A DNA stretch of 64,000 nucleotides from Adiantum capillus-veneris (Eukaryota; Streptophyta; Polypodiopsida; Polypodiales; Pteridaceae), in assembly GCA_014529385.2 (NCBI GenBank), contig CM043958.1:154820293-154884292 (forward strand), given 5' to 3'. Below the pieces are notes generated by a model, which was not told the origin of the DNA, made no database searches, and was given only the letters and a program-made list of their open reading frames with translations. This document shows positions 1 to 9,916 of the stretch, piece after piece (the stretch's first letter is position 1; each line of letters opens with the position of its first letter). The translations under genes and the position numbers were made by a program.

Positions 1-119
1 AAGGGGGCGAGTTGGTTGGGATGGTTGCCCTGATAGCCGATGTAATTATTGTCCCCGGATGATGTCATGGCTCAACATGAGCATGACAAGACCTTGTAAT
101 TATTTGGGTTGATTAATAT
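1..119 (+). mobile_element. LINE 3' tail fragment (left half)
   Basis: This stretch matches the end of the 3' untranslated tail of the LINE that ends at 23534: both share the run around gatgtcatggctcaaca and the phrase tatttgggttgattaatat. The rest of the same tail resumes at 1772 after an inserted element. No coding part is visible in the window, so most of this LINE lies upstream. It belongs to the same family as the 7.6-23.5 kb LINE. Confidence 0.75.
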
Positions 120-267
120 TGTAGAGTTCACAGGAAAGTGGATCAAACTGAGTGTGTCTCTCTCTCTCTTCCGGCACCTCCTTATATTATCATGAGAGGT
201 AGTTACAACCATAACATGTCCGACCACACTAGGTGGCCGGATTCTACCTGCACGACCACACACCACA
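120..267. repeat. Left terminal repeat of the TRIM-like element
   Basis: About 148 bp, from tgtagagttcacagg to the end caccaca. It contains a short CT run and the phrase aaccataacatgtccgacc, all repeated at 1636-1771. It is a few bases longer than the right copy because of an insertion and a longer CT run. Confidence 0.75.
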
Positions 268-859
268 CCTCCCCCCTTAGGGAGAAAAAGATGGACATCT
301 TTTTAAAGTTTTGAGCTGAGAAAGGACTCGACAAGAAGGGATCAACTCCAACGCCTCATCCTGGGGGAGTGATCATACAACGGCTTAGGGGCTAGGAGAT
401 TGAACTTGGGGGCTAGACATGACATCATGCCGACATCGTCGAGGTATGGAAATTGAACATCTCGCTCGTGCAAACATTAGGTCGCTATCCCAATGTAATG
501 GAAAAGACGAGGAACTTCTATAGGAGCTACAATAAAAGATACAAATTTTGTGCGACATACATCCATCTCCAAAAGGGGCTTGGTGTGTGATCAAACAAGA
601 CAAAAACTATGAAAAACTACTATAGAAAAAAAAGGCCTAAAATCTTAAACTGAATCATGGAGCTTGACTGCTACTTTTAAAAATTGAAAAGACTAGGCAA
701 CTTGGGGAGGAAGAACTGTTCAGAAAATGGGAGAGATGGCTATGCACACCAGGCCTTGCAAAGATCTCGTAGCTTCCTTTGACAAGTTAAGAAGAATGGT
801 GATCGACGTGAAGAGCACTCGCAAGTCACTTGCCGCCCATCAGAGCCTGGTTGCAGAGC

Positions 860-1498
860 TCATTTATGTGGCTTTCTATTCCTCTTCCAAAGACCTTGTG
901 CCTTGCAGCCATCTGTAGCCTGATGATCTGCAAGAAGAAAGTGCCACCTCCCTCGCTGCCTTGCCACCAGCGAATGCGCCTGCTCCAAGATTGCCATCAG
1001 AGCCTGGCGAATAGCCATTTTGATGCTTGTGACCCTAGGAAAGTACACCCAGTACAGGATGTTAGCGGCAGCATGGGGAAGCTTTTGACTCGCTGACTTC
1101 AAATCACCATGGAAACTGATAACGGCGTAGCAGTGGTGCTCGACAGGTTTGGTGTTGGCTTCGTTGTTGACGGCCAAGGTGCGAGCTTGCAAACTATAGT
1201 ATGTCATGTTGGCCTTGGCAGGTATGAGCATGCAGGTACCCGCCGAATGAAGGGCAACCCAATCAGGACCATTGTGCTGGTTGCGACAGCGACCCATGAG
1301 TAGTAGCGCTGCTGGCGATAACAACCACAGCAGGAGCGACAAGCAGACTGCTTCAAGATAGGGCTGAAATGTATTGAGGAGAGCTCGAGCTGCAGCAGCA
1401 GTAGCAGGGTTGCTTCCTCTTGCAATTGGCAGGGAGAAAGTTGAAGGTCCGGCCATGCAGTGGTCTGGCAACCTCCGTGAGGGAGGAGCATGGAGCAT
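860..1498 (-). pseudogene. Unrecognised gene-like frame inside the TRIM-like element
   Basis: An open frame of 212 residues lies wholly within the small LTR element. It has a leucine-rich hydrophobic segment near residues 45-70 (LSLLLWLLSPAALLLMG) that could be a membrane helix, followed by HNGPDWVAL and MLIPAKANM. A related segment with the same HNGPDWVAL/LIPAKANM sense, but shifted in frame, lies at 1945-2135, so the sequence is moderately repeated. I do not recognise the family. It may be a captured host exon or simply element sequence that happens to stay open; there is no gag, protease or polymerase motif. Confidence 0.3.
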
Positions 1499-1635
1499 TG
1501 GCGACCTTCACTACACAGGATGGACAGTCGCCCCTTATTGAAAAGGTTTCACCCGCCTAGTCAGGCTTTAGTGCGAAGTGCATGGCGCCAAGAAAATCAA
1601 GAAGCTTCTAATTGCCCGTCTCCTCCACCAATGAC

Positions 1636-1771
1636 GTAGAGTTCACAGGATCAAACTGAGTGTGTCTCTCTTTTTCGGAACCTCCTTATATTATCATGAG
1701 AGGTAGTTACAACCATAACATGTCCGACCACACTAGGTGGCCGGACTCTACCTGCATGACCACACACCACA
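1636..1771. repeat. Right terminal repeat of the TRIM-like element
   Basis: About 136 bp, matching 120-267 from gtagagttcacagg to caccaca. It is followed directly by ATAT and by the resumed LINE tail. Confidence 0.75.
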
Positions 1772-1811
1772 ATATATTTCACTCACAATTGTGAGTTTTG
1801 CTAAAAAAAAT
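1772..1811 (+). mobile_element. LINE 3' tail fragment (right half, with A-run)
   Basis: The phrase cactcacaattgtgagtttt followed by an eight-base A-run equals the end of the LINE tail at 23494-23536. It is the continuation of 1-119 past the TRIM-like insertion. The inverted pair actcacaa/ttgtgagt could form a small hairpin just before the A-tail. Confidence 0.7.
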
Positions 1812-1944
1812 ATTGATACCCTTTTGTACATATGACTTTTGTTATACTTAAACATATCTTTCCATTGAACCCACATCATAGCCACATATCTTTCAGCCGA
1901 AAGGGTTTAGATGGACGGAGCACAATGGGCATGATAAACTCCCC

Positions 1945-2185
1945 CCTACCATGCCATGTTGGCCTTGGCAGGTATGAGCATGGTACCCGACTGAAGGGCA
2001 ACCCAATCAGGACCATTGTGCTTCTGATCCTTGTAACAGGTTGTGGCTCCTTGTAATAGCCCTGAACGCCTTGGTACATCTTGGTCTCATGGCGCAGTTT
2101 GAGCATGAGCTGTTCATGTTTTTTTTTTCTTTTTAATATGTTTTCCACTCAGCTATGGTGAGTTCTGCAAAAAGAGAAAAAGATA
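1945..2185 (-). pseudogene. Second copy of the TRIM gene-like fragment next to a diverged LINE-like tail
   Basis: The segment with catgttggccttggcaggta is repeated from 1204-1280 and extends further, reading on the minus strand as MYQGVQGYYKEPQPVT followed by a frame break before the shared part. The adjoining phrase ccactcagctatggtgagtt plus an A-rich run (2145-2182) resembles a diverged copy of the LINE tail. The fragment may therefore have been carried at the 3' end of a LINE. Function is unknown. Confidence 0.35.
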
Positions 2186-2436
2186 AGTAGTTAACCTCCC
2201 AAAGGTTGTGGTTGTTGAATACACAAAGGGAATAGGAGCAATGTCCATTTTTGTTTGAATTGAGATCTAGTTGCATAAAAGTTTGTTTGATGGAGTCCAA
2301 GAAGAAAGAAGCCTTAGAAAGTTTACAACTATAGGTCCTGCCAATTTTGCTTATGGGTTGAATTAGAAAGTATCTTCTAAGATACTTTGTTTGACATCAA
2401 AAGAAAAGTCGATGAAGGCAAGGATGTGAGCACTTG

Positions 2437-2440
<4 letters not shown>

Positions 2441-2473
<33 letters not shown>
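2441..2473. repeat. (AG)16 microsatellite
   Basis: Uninterrupted AG dinucleotides. Confidence 0.95.
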
Positions 2474-2477
<4 letters not shown>

Positions 2478-2877
2478 ATGTGGGAAGGCGAAGGCAGAGA
2501 GAGAAAAACCGGGAGAGATTTTTTTGGGAAAATTACCAAAATACCCCGATATTTGTCATGAATTCTCAGAATGCCCTTGAAATTTTCAAAAATTCCCAAA
2601 ATTCCCTTGTTTGCGAGATTAAATTTCTGAAAAGATAGTATAATTTGTAGCTTTTCATAAGAAGGCTGATTGTACAAGATGCTAAAACTACAATTTGAGT
2701 AGGCTTTGGAGATGAATTACTTCATTATTTTTAGACATAATTGCCTATTTTTGCAACGGATCTCAATTGTCAAAAAGGAATAAAGTATGTGTCCTCGATT
2801 TCGATTAATGAAATTGTGTCGCACTGAGCTGCTTGCAAGAGAACCAGGGCATCTCGATGTCGTGGAGCAAAGACAAA

Positions 2878-2878
<1 letters not shown>

Positions 2879-2926
<48 letters not shown>
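2879..2926. repeat. Compound (TG)11(AG)13 microsatellite
   Basis: A TG run at 2879-2900 passes directly into an AG run at 2901-2926. Confidence 0.95.
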
Positions 2927-2930
<4 letters not shown>

Positions 2931-3334
2931 TTTGGATTTGCAATGCATAGAGATGGAGATAGAGAAAGATCTTATCGCTCTCCCTGGGTATCTACAGGTG
3001 CGATCGTGTAGCACTGTTGAAGCGCAAAATCTCTCTTGTTTGCCAGCAATGCAACCTCTTGGAGTTGATCGTCGTAGGGCCAATGAGTTGAGGTGGGGGA
3101 GAAGCTAGGTTGGGGAGAGTTGTTGCGGCGCGCAGTAGATAGCGTGCGCACATCAAGAGAGAAGACGGAGGTGATGCTTGTGTTCACTTCAGCTTTCCAA
3201 TAGAGATAGAGGGAAAGACAGAGGAGATGTGAGGTGGGGGAGGAAACGGGGTTGCACAGAGCCAGGCAAGAGCACACCTTCAAGGAGTATGCGTGTAACC
3301 AAACGGGGTCTCGAAGCTGTGGGCTGATTGCTTG

Positions 3335-3336
<2 letters not shown>

Positions 3337-3371
<35 letters not shown>
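3337..3371. repeat. (CT)n microsatellite
   Basis: Uninterrupted CT dinucleotides of about 17 units. Confidence 0.95.
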
Positions 3372-3373
<2 letters not shown>

Positions 3374-3660
3374 CTCGTCCTACTATGGAGATGGTGATGA
3401 CGCGCCAATGCGTCAGACGGAGAGGGTGAAGAGCACGGCCAAGGGGAGGGGTGGAAAGGGGTTTTCCTTTACCAATTATGGTATCCCAACATAATCGGCA
3501 TCTTAAAAGAGAAATTAATGGAAAATTTCAAAGTAGACCAAGTATGTATGGGGTACCACTTGGAGAAAATTCAAAAAATGCATCAATAACACCCTCTGAA
3601 TTGGAGGTTTAGTCAAAGGTTGAGTGAGAGGGGAGGGAGCCAAGGCACGTGGAGGCCATG

Positions 3661-3757
3661 CATTTTTTTCTTTTTTCCCAATTTGGGTCTGTGTGTGCGC
3701 GCGTGCGCTCTCGCACTGCGTCTGAATCAAGCTTCGTGAGGCTTTTTTCCCAATTTG

Positions 3758-3796
<39 letters not shown>

Positions 3797-3825
3797 GTGC
3801 TCCCGCAATCAAGCTCCGTGAGCGG
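3661..3825. repeat. Two tandem units of about 85 bp with CT/GT cores
   Basis: The unit begins with a T-run, ttcccaatttgggtct, continues with a dinucleotide tract, and ends in tcaagcttcgtgag or tcaagctccgtgag. The second unit carries (CT)n at 3760-3792; the first carries a GT/GC-rich tract instead. Confidence 0.7.
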
Positions 3826-3961
3826 GGTGTGTTTGGTAGATGAAGGGAAGGAAAGAAGGAAGCGTTGATGAGTAGAGGGGAGGTGGGCGTCGCGCATTAG
3901 AAGAGCTTCAAATGGGGAGGGGGAAGGCGATCGGAGGCAAGCAGCAGCCTACATCTCTTCG

Positions 3962-3964
<3 letters not shown>

Positions 3965-4015
<51 letters not shown>
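3965..4015. repeat. (GA)25 microsatellite
   Basis: Uninterrupted GA dinucleotides, flanked by an imperfect GA-rich stretch at about 4225-4272. Confidence 0.95.
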
Positions 4016-4017
<2 letters not shown>

Positions 4018-4604
4018 GAAAAGGTGGAGTCGAAGATGTTGGGGGGAGGGCGAATCTTTAGAGGAAGTGAATATTTTATTTTCACTTCTCCGAGTATACT
4101 CCTGTAAATTAATAGTAGGAAAGAAACTAATGTGGCAAGCCAATTTTGCTTTCGGGTTGATTTGAGGAACTCTTAAGAGATGCTAGTGTGGCTTTGAGGG
4201 AAAAATGGAGGGGGATGGCATGTGGAGAGAGAGAGAGAGATAGAGGGGGGAGAGAGAAAGAGAGAGAGGGACATGCGAGCTGTGATGGTGAATGGGGAGA
4301 GATTTTTTTGGAGTGTGGGCGGCGCTATCGAAGAGTGCAATTGATGTGTGTGAACCGTCCAAAGCAGCAAATAAATGAGTGCCGAGATGAGATGCGATGC
4401 AGATTTCTGCAGAATGTGAGAGCAAAGAGGGAAAATTTCCTTTTCGTCTTGCGTGGTAGGAGCTCTCGTGTGCAGCTAGGACAACGATGTTGCAGAGATC
4501 TGCACAACAAGGACCGCAAAGAGGGATATGGCAGGAGATGCACACTGATAGGTGGAGTTGTTTAGGAAGAAGGAGAAGAAGAAGATAATTTCAATGTTGT
4601 AGGA

Positions 4605-4790
4605 GGGAAGTATGTGAGTTGCCATAATTGTGGGGTTGATGATAATTGGACAAATAAATATCCTCATCTTGATAAAAATATAGTGCCACCAATAGTCTAT
4701 TGCTAGGTTTGTGGCAATAAGGGTGGCCACCCTTAAGAGAATTATCCTTAAAGCACTAGTCAAAAGGTAGAATTACTATCAACATGGTGG
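4605..4790 (+). pseudogene. Retrotransposon gag remnant with zinc-knuckle residues
   Basis: Plus-strand translation reads CHNCGVDDNW and, after a spacer, CxVCGNKGGHP, which is the layout of two retroviral-type CCHC knuckles as found in plant gag proteins. Stop codons interrupt both knuckles. Downstream to about 5000 the frame remains charged but stop-ridden. It probably belonged to an LTR element whose pol is not next to it: the neighbouring integrase is on the other strand. Confidence 0.5.
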
Positions 4791-5017
4791 TAGTAATTCC
4801 ATCAAGACTATTAGATACAGAAGCAACCGTACCATTTAAATCCATGACAGAAGCTCAAGCCAAGCTTCAAGGATAGGAAAATGATATGAATTTAGATGAA
4901 GGTAACTAATCATCTCAATCTCAGAGAAGCCAAAAAAGAAAACATCATGGAGAAAAAGAAACAACAGGCAACTTGATAGGTAATAACGAAGAAGGCTAGA
5001 AAATTGCTTGAAAAATG

Positions 5018-6200
5018 GTTCATGTCTAGTCCATCCTAGGTCCTTAGCTACTCATAGTGTGGGAACCAAGAATTCTAAGGGAAATATGGTATTGATCCCG
5101 TACACCAAATTATCATCCTCAGCTAGTCATAGTGTGGGAACCAAGAATTCTGAGGGAATATGGTATTGATCCTGTATACCAAATTAAAAGGTGTTTCTCC
5201 CGATTTCATTTTGTATGCTACCCTATATGCCCAAAGAGCTAAATGTGACTTCTGGTCCTAGTCGACTCTCCACCTAAATTTTTTGTGAGCACACTATGAG
5301 TCTAGTCCATCCCAAGTCCTCAGGTACTCGTAGTGTGGGAACCAAGAATTCAAAGGAAAATTTGCCATTGATCCCATACACCAAATTAAAAGGTGTTGCT
5401 CCTAGTTTGTTTTGTATGCTATCCTATATGCCCAAAGAGCTTAATGTAACTTTTGGTCCTAGCCAACTCTTAACTCATCTACAATTTTTGTGAGCATAGT
5501 ACATATAATTTTATTTGTTCTCTCACCTTGTCTATTTGCTTAAGGGTGATATGGTGTTGATTTTGAATGAAGCACCATAAATTCTTTGCAATAGATAATC
5601 AATGATTTTGTATATGAAGTCAGTCCCTCGTTTTGATTTCAATTGGAAGCCCATATATAGTGAAGACGTTCTCATTTAAGAACTACATTTTCATTTTGGC
5701 ATCATTCATTTGCATAGCTTTGACTTCTACCCATTTGTTCAAATAATATAGGGTCAACTATGATGTATTGAGCATGCGTCCTATAGGATGCCGGCGAGAT
5801 AGGTCCAACAAAGTCTAGCCCCCACACTTGGCAAAAGCCATTGCACCATAATCGGTCCTGATGAAATGGTTGGTCTTGATGGCATTTCATCACATCTCAT
5901 AGGTGTTTTGGTGCACTGGCAAACATCATCCCACATATTTCTTTGCATCCATGTACAAATTTGGCCACCAGATTCCTACAAGAAGTATTGCTTTTGTAGT
6001 TTTGTTTGTAAAAAAGTGACCGTTTGTGGATCCAGCACATGTTTGCTCAAGAGTCAATAAGTACTCACTTTTTGCAGTACAAATTTGCAAATGTTTATGA
6101 TTTCCTATCTGATAAAGGTGATTTTCAATCATTACATAGTTTTCCACCTCTCTTTATATTGAATTTTGTCTGGATCTGCTCATGTTTACTGGCAAGACTC
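5018..6200 (-). pseudogene. Ty3/gypsy integrase remnant
   Basis: Read on the minus strand from 6150 downwards, the pieces follow integrase order. An H2C2-like region (YVMIENHLYQIG ... GIWWPNLYMDAKKYV) at 5926-6147 is followed by the start of the catalytic core (VWGLDFVGPISPA, then HAQYIIV) at 5702-5893. A distal core region reading PFNLVYGINGKFSFE and VPTLRVPEDLG follows at 5300-5500. Frames are broken by stops and shifts. The wording is close to the Athila/Tat-type integrase at 60.4-61.0 kb, so it is likely a decayed relative. Protease and reverse transcriptase were not found next to it. Confidence 0.7.
5024..5503. repeat. Triplicated integrase segment
   Basis: Three tandem imperfect copies (about 5024-5112, 5117-5295 and 5300-5503) share agtgtgggaaccaagaattc and caaattaaaaggtg. 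The first copy is truncated. They lie in the distal part of the integrase remnant. Confidence 0.75.
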
Positions 6201-6249
6201 CCTTTCTAGGTAATCCACAATGTAATGTGGGTTGTCATACGTCAACAAG

Positions 6250-7606
6250 AAGTAAGAGTAGCCACTTAACAAAAAGTTTGAGTCTTCCATACAGCTATAC
6301 TCATATTTTGTTTTCTATACTAAGAAAATGGTAGATATCAAGCTGCAACAATTCTTACATCTATAGTTTCTAGTCCTATTAAAGGTAGGTACCAAGTTTC
6401 TAGTGCTCCCATTCTATATACTAGCTTAGGTATACATGGATAGGCACCATGTAGATAGGTAACTCCCAATCATTATCCGACTTACTATAGACTACTACCT
6501 GCTGTGGTTAGAAGGGAACAAAAAGTGACCTAATAGCAATCGTGTAGTAGATTTTGTGCTAGCTCTTGATAGCTACCAAGACATACCTTTGTTGGTAGCT
6601 ATCAATTGACCCCATGCTTCTTGATATAGTAAACTCTATCACAATGTAAAAATTTAAACCACGCTACTTGCTCTCAATAGATTTGTAGGTCATTGCTATG
6701 ACTTACATTTGCTTCTAGTTATTATAAACACTTTTCAACTAGGTTATTGTGTAATTGTAATCAAATATGCAAGCGTAAAAATGAAAATACATATAAACAA
6801 TGTGTAATTTAGGAAGACTAATACTCCCAAAACATCCCAAAACGATGGTGGAGCCTTCATTCCATATCATCCCAAAACGATGGTGGAGCCTTCTTAAAAA
6901 TGGGGCCTTGATTTCATCAAAGCTTTTGATCCATCGTAGAATAAGTATGTTGTTGCCACCATAGATTATTGCACCGAATTGGTAGAGGCATGGGCTTTTT
7001 GATTCAATACTATTAATTTCATTTTCCCAAAGTAGATGCCCCATTGAATTGGTTAGTGAGAAAGATGATGAATCATCATCGCATTGATTGGGATGAAACA
7101 ATGGATGAAATGGCATTGCTTCTTAATCAAAGAGGCCTTGTATTACTCGGACGTCATTTGAGGTGCATACCTTATTACAATACGCTCAGCAATTAGTTGC
7201 TAAAATGGCAACATTATTGTTGATAAAAATATTCATGAGGAGATCAAATACTTTGGCAAATTATCGCTTTGAGAATAATTGTAAAAATTCCACTATCAAA
7301 TCACATTGGGCAAAAGAAATTTAGTTTGCTAGGCTTTGTCTAGCCTGCAATGTTATTTTTCACCTTGTCGTTGCAATAATAGGGCACTATTTCTTCTCAT
7401 CTATATTAAACAAATGGTGGAAGCACAAACATTCAAGTTTGCTCTCTAAAATTTCTCATTGGAGAGAGGTCATCTAGCTATTTAGGAGAAGGGGCCGTCT
7501 TCTTTCGTTAATGTTGGCGTAAAAGAAAAGGCATTTACAATCTCGCATGTATTCTTTTTTTATAATAGTATATACGTGCTTACAATAACAAGCAATGGCT
7601 TGAGAT
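6250..7606. other. Interval without a recognised gene
   Basis: No family is recognised here. A short duplication, cccaaaacgatggtggagcc, occurs at about 6835 and 6871. A minus-strand frame of 125 residues (6739-7116) has no recognisable motif. This is the sequence into which the LINE at 7624 inserted; it resumes at 23552. Confidence 0.45.
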
Positions 7607-7623
7607 AAGTAGTATATGCAATG
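7607..7623. repeat. 17-bp target-site duplication of the LINE (5' copy)
   Basis: The 17-mer aagtagtatatgcaatg stands here and again, perfectly, at 23535-23551 just after the A-run of the LINE. A long target duplication next to a 3' A-run is the signature of L1-type target-primed insertion, and it fixes both ends of the element. Confidence 0.85.
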
Positions 7624-8088
7624 TTTTTTTTGGCCTAAGAAGGACATATAGAGGAGTTGGTAGAGAAAACTTGCAAATCTCTCACCATCAAAAGGTTCAC
7701 TATCACATTAAATGTAATGTACCCTTTATTTGCACTTTAGTCTCTTCATCACAATTTGATTGCATACATTTGATTGCATACAGTACGATTTTTGGTTCAT
7801 TTTAGTGTTTTTAAAAGGTGTCTCTATATTGGTGTTGATGTGAGACATTAAAAATGTATAAAGAAGCTCCTCTGTCTCTCTCTCTCTCTCACTGATGAAA
7901 ATAAGGGTAAACTTAAAATTCTTTTGATTTTTAGGTCAAAATTTGAAGCTTTTGCCTGTAATAACACTAAAACTTGTCTAAATTTCTTGATTTTTTTAAA
8001 AGCAAGCTCAAAATATAACTGAGATCTTACAATTTTAGCCAATTAAAATACATTGGACCCCGATTTTTTTCCAATACTACCTCCCCCC

Positions 8089-8107
8089 GCTCTCTCTCAC
8101 TCACTCA

Positions 8108-8172
<65 letters not shown>
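8089..8172. repeat. Compound (CT)n(CA)n microsatellite in the LINE leader
   Basis: A CT-rich run passes into about 23 CA units ending at 8172. It lies in the 5' leader of the LINE. Confidence 0.95.
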
Positions 8173-8175
<3 letters not shown>

Positions 8176-8308
8176 TGTTTGATTTAAAAAAAAATAAAAA
8201 TAGAGTAAAATTACAAAAAATACCGATTATTTTGTAAAATTTTTTCTTTGAATCTACCTGAAGGAAATTTTGTATGTTTTTCAAAATGATTTTTCTGGAA
8301 CTTTGATG

Positions 8309-8309
<1 letters not shown>

Positions 8310-8343
<34 letters not shown>
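8310..8343. repeat. (CA)17 microsatellite in the LINE leader
   Basis: Uninterrupted CA dinucleotides about 140 bp after the previous tract. Confidence 0.95.
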
Positions 8344-8345
<2 letters not shown>

Positions 8346-8986
8346 TTATTACCACTAAAAATATTGCCTTCTTGAGGCCACCGTAAAAACTTTACCTTGT
8401 TAGAATTTAGACATGTTGGAGCACGTGAGGCACTATGGAAAGAAGCATGGGATGAAGACGACGTGAATCTGAGCTCTGAGTGAAGTTGGAACCTCTGGGG
8501 AGATAGAATCGGGTGTGGCGCTCCTGTTACTCATGGGACTCGCTGCCCCGGATTCGAGCCTACTGCACCCTTGCTTTTACAATGCTGCCTGAGATCAAGA
8601 GGCTCCCCTTGCAAAGCTAGGCTCGTCCTGCTACACCCGATTGGTGCACACACCTCCTGGCTCGTCATCTCATCAGACTCTACAGTTCGTGTTTCGCTCC
8701 TGAGTTTTGCTACTGCCCGCCTCAAGCCTGAATCGCGATCATTAAGTCAGTAGAGGCGTTTGTTTTTACTTTCCTCTTTGCCCTAGTAAATAATCGCCTG
8801 GATAATATTCGCCTTTACCTTGTGATGTCCTAAGTGAGCCTAGAGGTACTATTTCCCTTGTAACCTTTTTTGAATCCTTTTGAATTTAGTCTTAAGAGAG
8901 GAGGAGGTATTCACTTGTTTGATAGAGCCGATCTACCCTTAGAGTCTTGAGCTTAATCAAGTATTAAAGGTCTACGACCATCAAAA

Positions 8987-9883
8987 ATGGAACTTGATGA
9001 TCTGGTCGTTAGTGAAGATATTGGCGTATTTTCACAGATGTTAGCGGTGGGTAAATTTTCCAAAAGGGAGGTAGTCGTGCCGATGGATGAAGGCAGTGGC
9101 TCGGGGATGAGACCGATGGATGATGCGGAAATGTCTAGTCCCAACTTGCCAAAGGCGTCAACCAAGAAAGAGGACAAAACTGTCTCGATTGAAAAAGCTC
9201 CCTCTAAGGAAACAAGAGAGAAAATAGGCTCAGCTCAAGGGTTCACATTCGAGGTAAAAACCCTGAAAGACGGGGTTCCTCAGGGTTCCATTTGTACGAA
9301 CGTAAATAAGGCGTCAAGTGCATCTGCTGCTCGCAGGCCAGGTATTTTCTCCTTGAAGGAGCCCCTTGAAGTCTAATGGTACTGCAGCTCCGGAAGCACA
9401 GGGCCCTAGAAAAATGGGAACCCCGATGGAAGGGCTGGAGAAGCAAGGAGGCAGTAACAAAGGGGCAAATGAAGGGAAGGATAAAGGAGGTATGATAGGT
9501 GACAAAATAGATATGAAGATGTAGGGAAAGTTTGTGGAGGAATCGATTCCCATACAACGAACCTCCGAAGGTGCAGGCAATAATAACAGGTTCATTAATC
9601 CTGCTGCTACCCCAAAATTTATGAAGTGACGACGGTGACGGCTGTTCAAGTCCCTGGTCTGAAAAGAGCCAAAAGGGTGAAGGCAGTGGCAAGAGACTCC
9701 AAAGTGCTTCAAGTGGTGATAACACTTGAGGTGAAAGGGTTTAATCCATCCTCCACCCCTGGGAGAGGAGGGGGGTTCATTGTCCCATTGCATAATCCAT
9801 TTGCAGCACTGCAAGAAAAGAAATCCCATGACTTGGAACCCCCGGATTCTCCTAGGGCCAAGGGGGGAGGGGGGGGGGAATGA
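8987..9883 (+). pseudogene. LINE ORF1-like frame, broken
   Basis: This is the frame upstream of ORF2 in the LINE. The first part (8987-9376, 129 residues, start MELDDLVVSED) is hydrophilic and charged; the second (9626-9883) is in a separate open segment. In plant L1 elements ORF1 normally carries a DUF4283-type or RRM domain and a CCHC knuckle and binds the element RNA. I cannot see a knuckle here, so the protein is either internally deleted or highly diverged. The assignment rests on position 30-40 bp before ORF2 and on strand. The region is GC-richer than the surrounding DNA. Confidence 0.5.
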
Positions 9884-9916
9884 TTCGGATGATGAAGAAT
9901 TCGTTCCTCTAACACA

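Larger units (their letters stand above)
120..1771. mobile_element. TRIM-like small LTR element inserted in a LINE tail
   Basis: The element is 1652 bp long, begins TGTAGAGTT and ends CACCACA, with terminal direct repeats at 120-267 and 1636-1771. It splits a LINE tail that is contiguous at 23490-23520. The flanks carry a short duplication ATAT (116-119 and 1772-1775). The size and short repeats fit a terminal-repeat retrotransposon in miniature. I see no clear primer-binding site after the left repeat (it is followed by a C-rich run) and no polypurine tract before the right one, so class is inferred from the repeats and the insertion geometry. It has no gag or pol and would need a partner for movement. 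Its middle holds a gene-like frame on the minus strand. Confidence 0.7.
2186..4560. other. Microsatellite-rich interval with no supported gene
   Basis: This 2.4-kb stretch holds at least six GA/CT or GT tracts. A recurring module (ccaattttgctt, a GA tract, then gagagattttttt) is seen near 2341-2530 and again near 4141-4310. Open frames across the tracts only reflect the dinucleotide repeats. Nothing else is recognised. Confidence 0.6.

Noticed and set aside
6739-7116. Minus-strand frame of 125 residues
   Set aside because: No motif, no homologous copy in the window and no supporting context; it contains a simple duplication and is likely chance.
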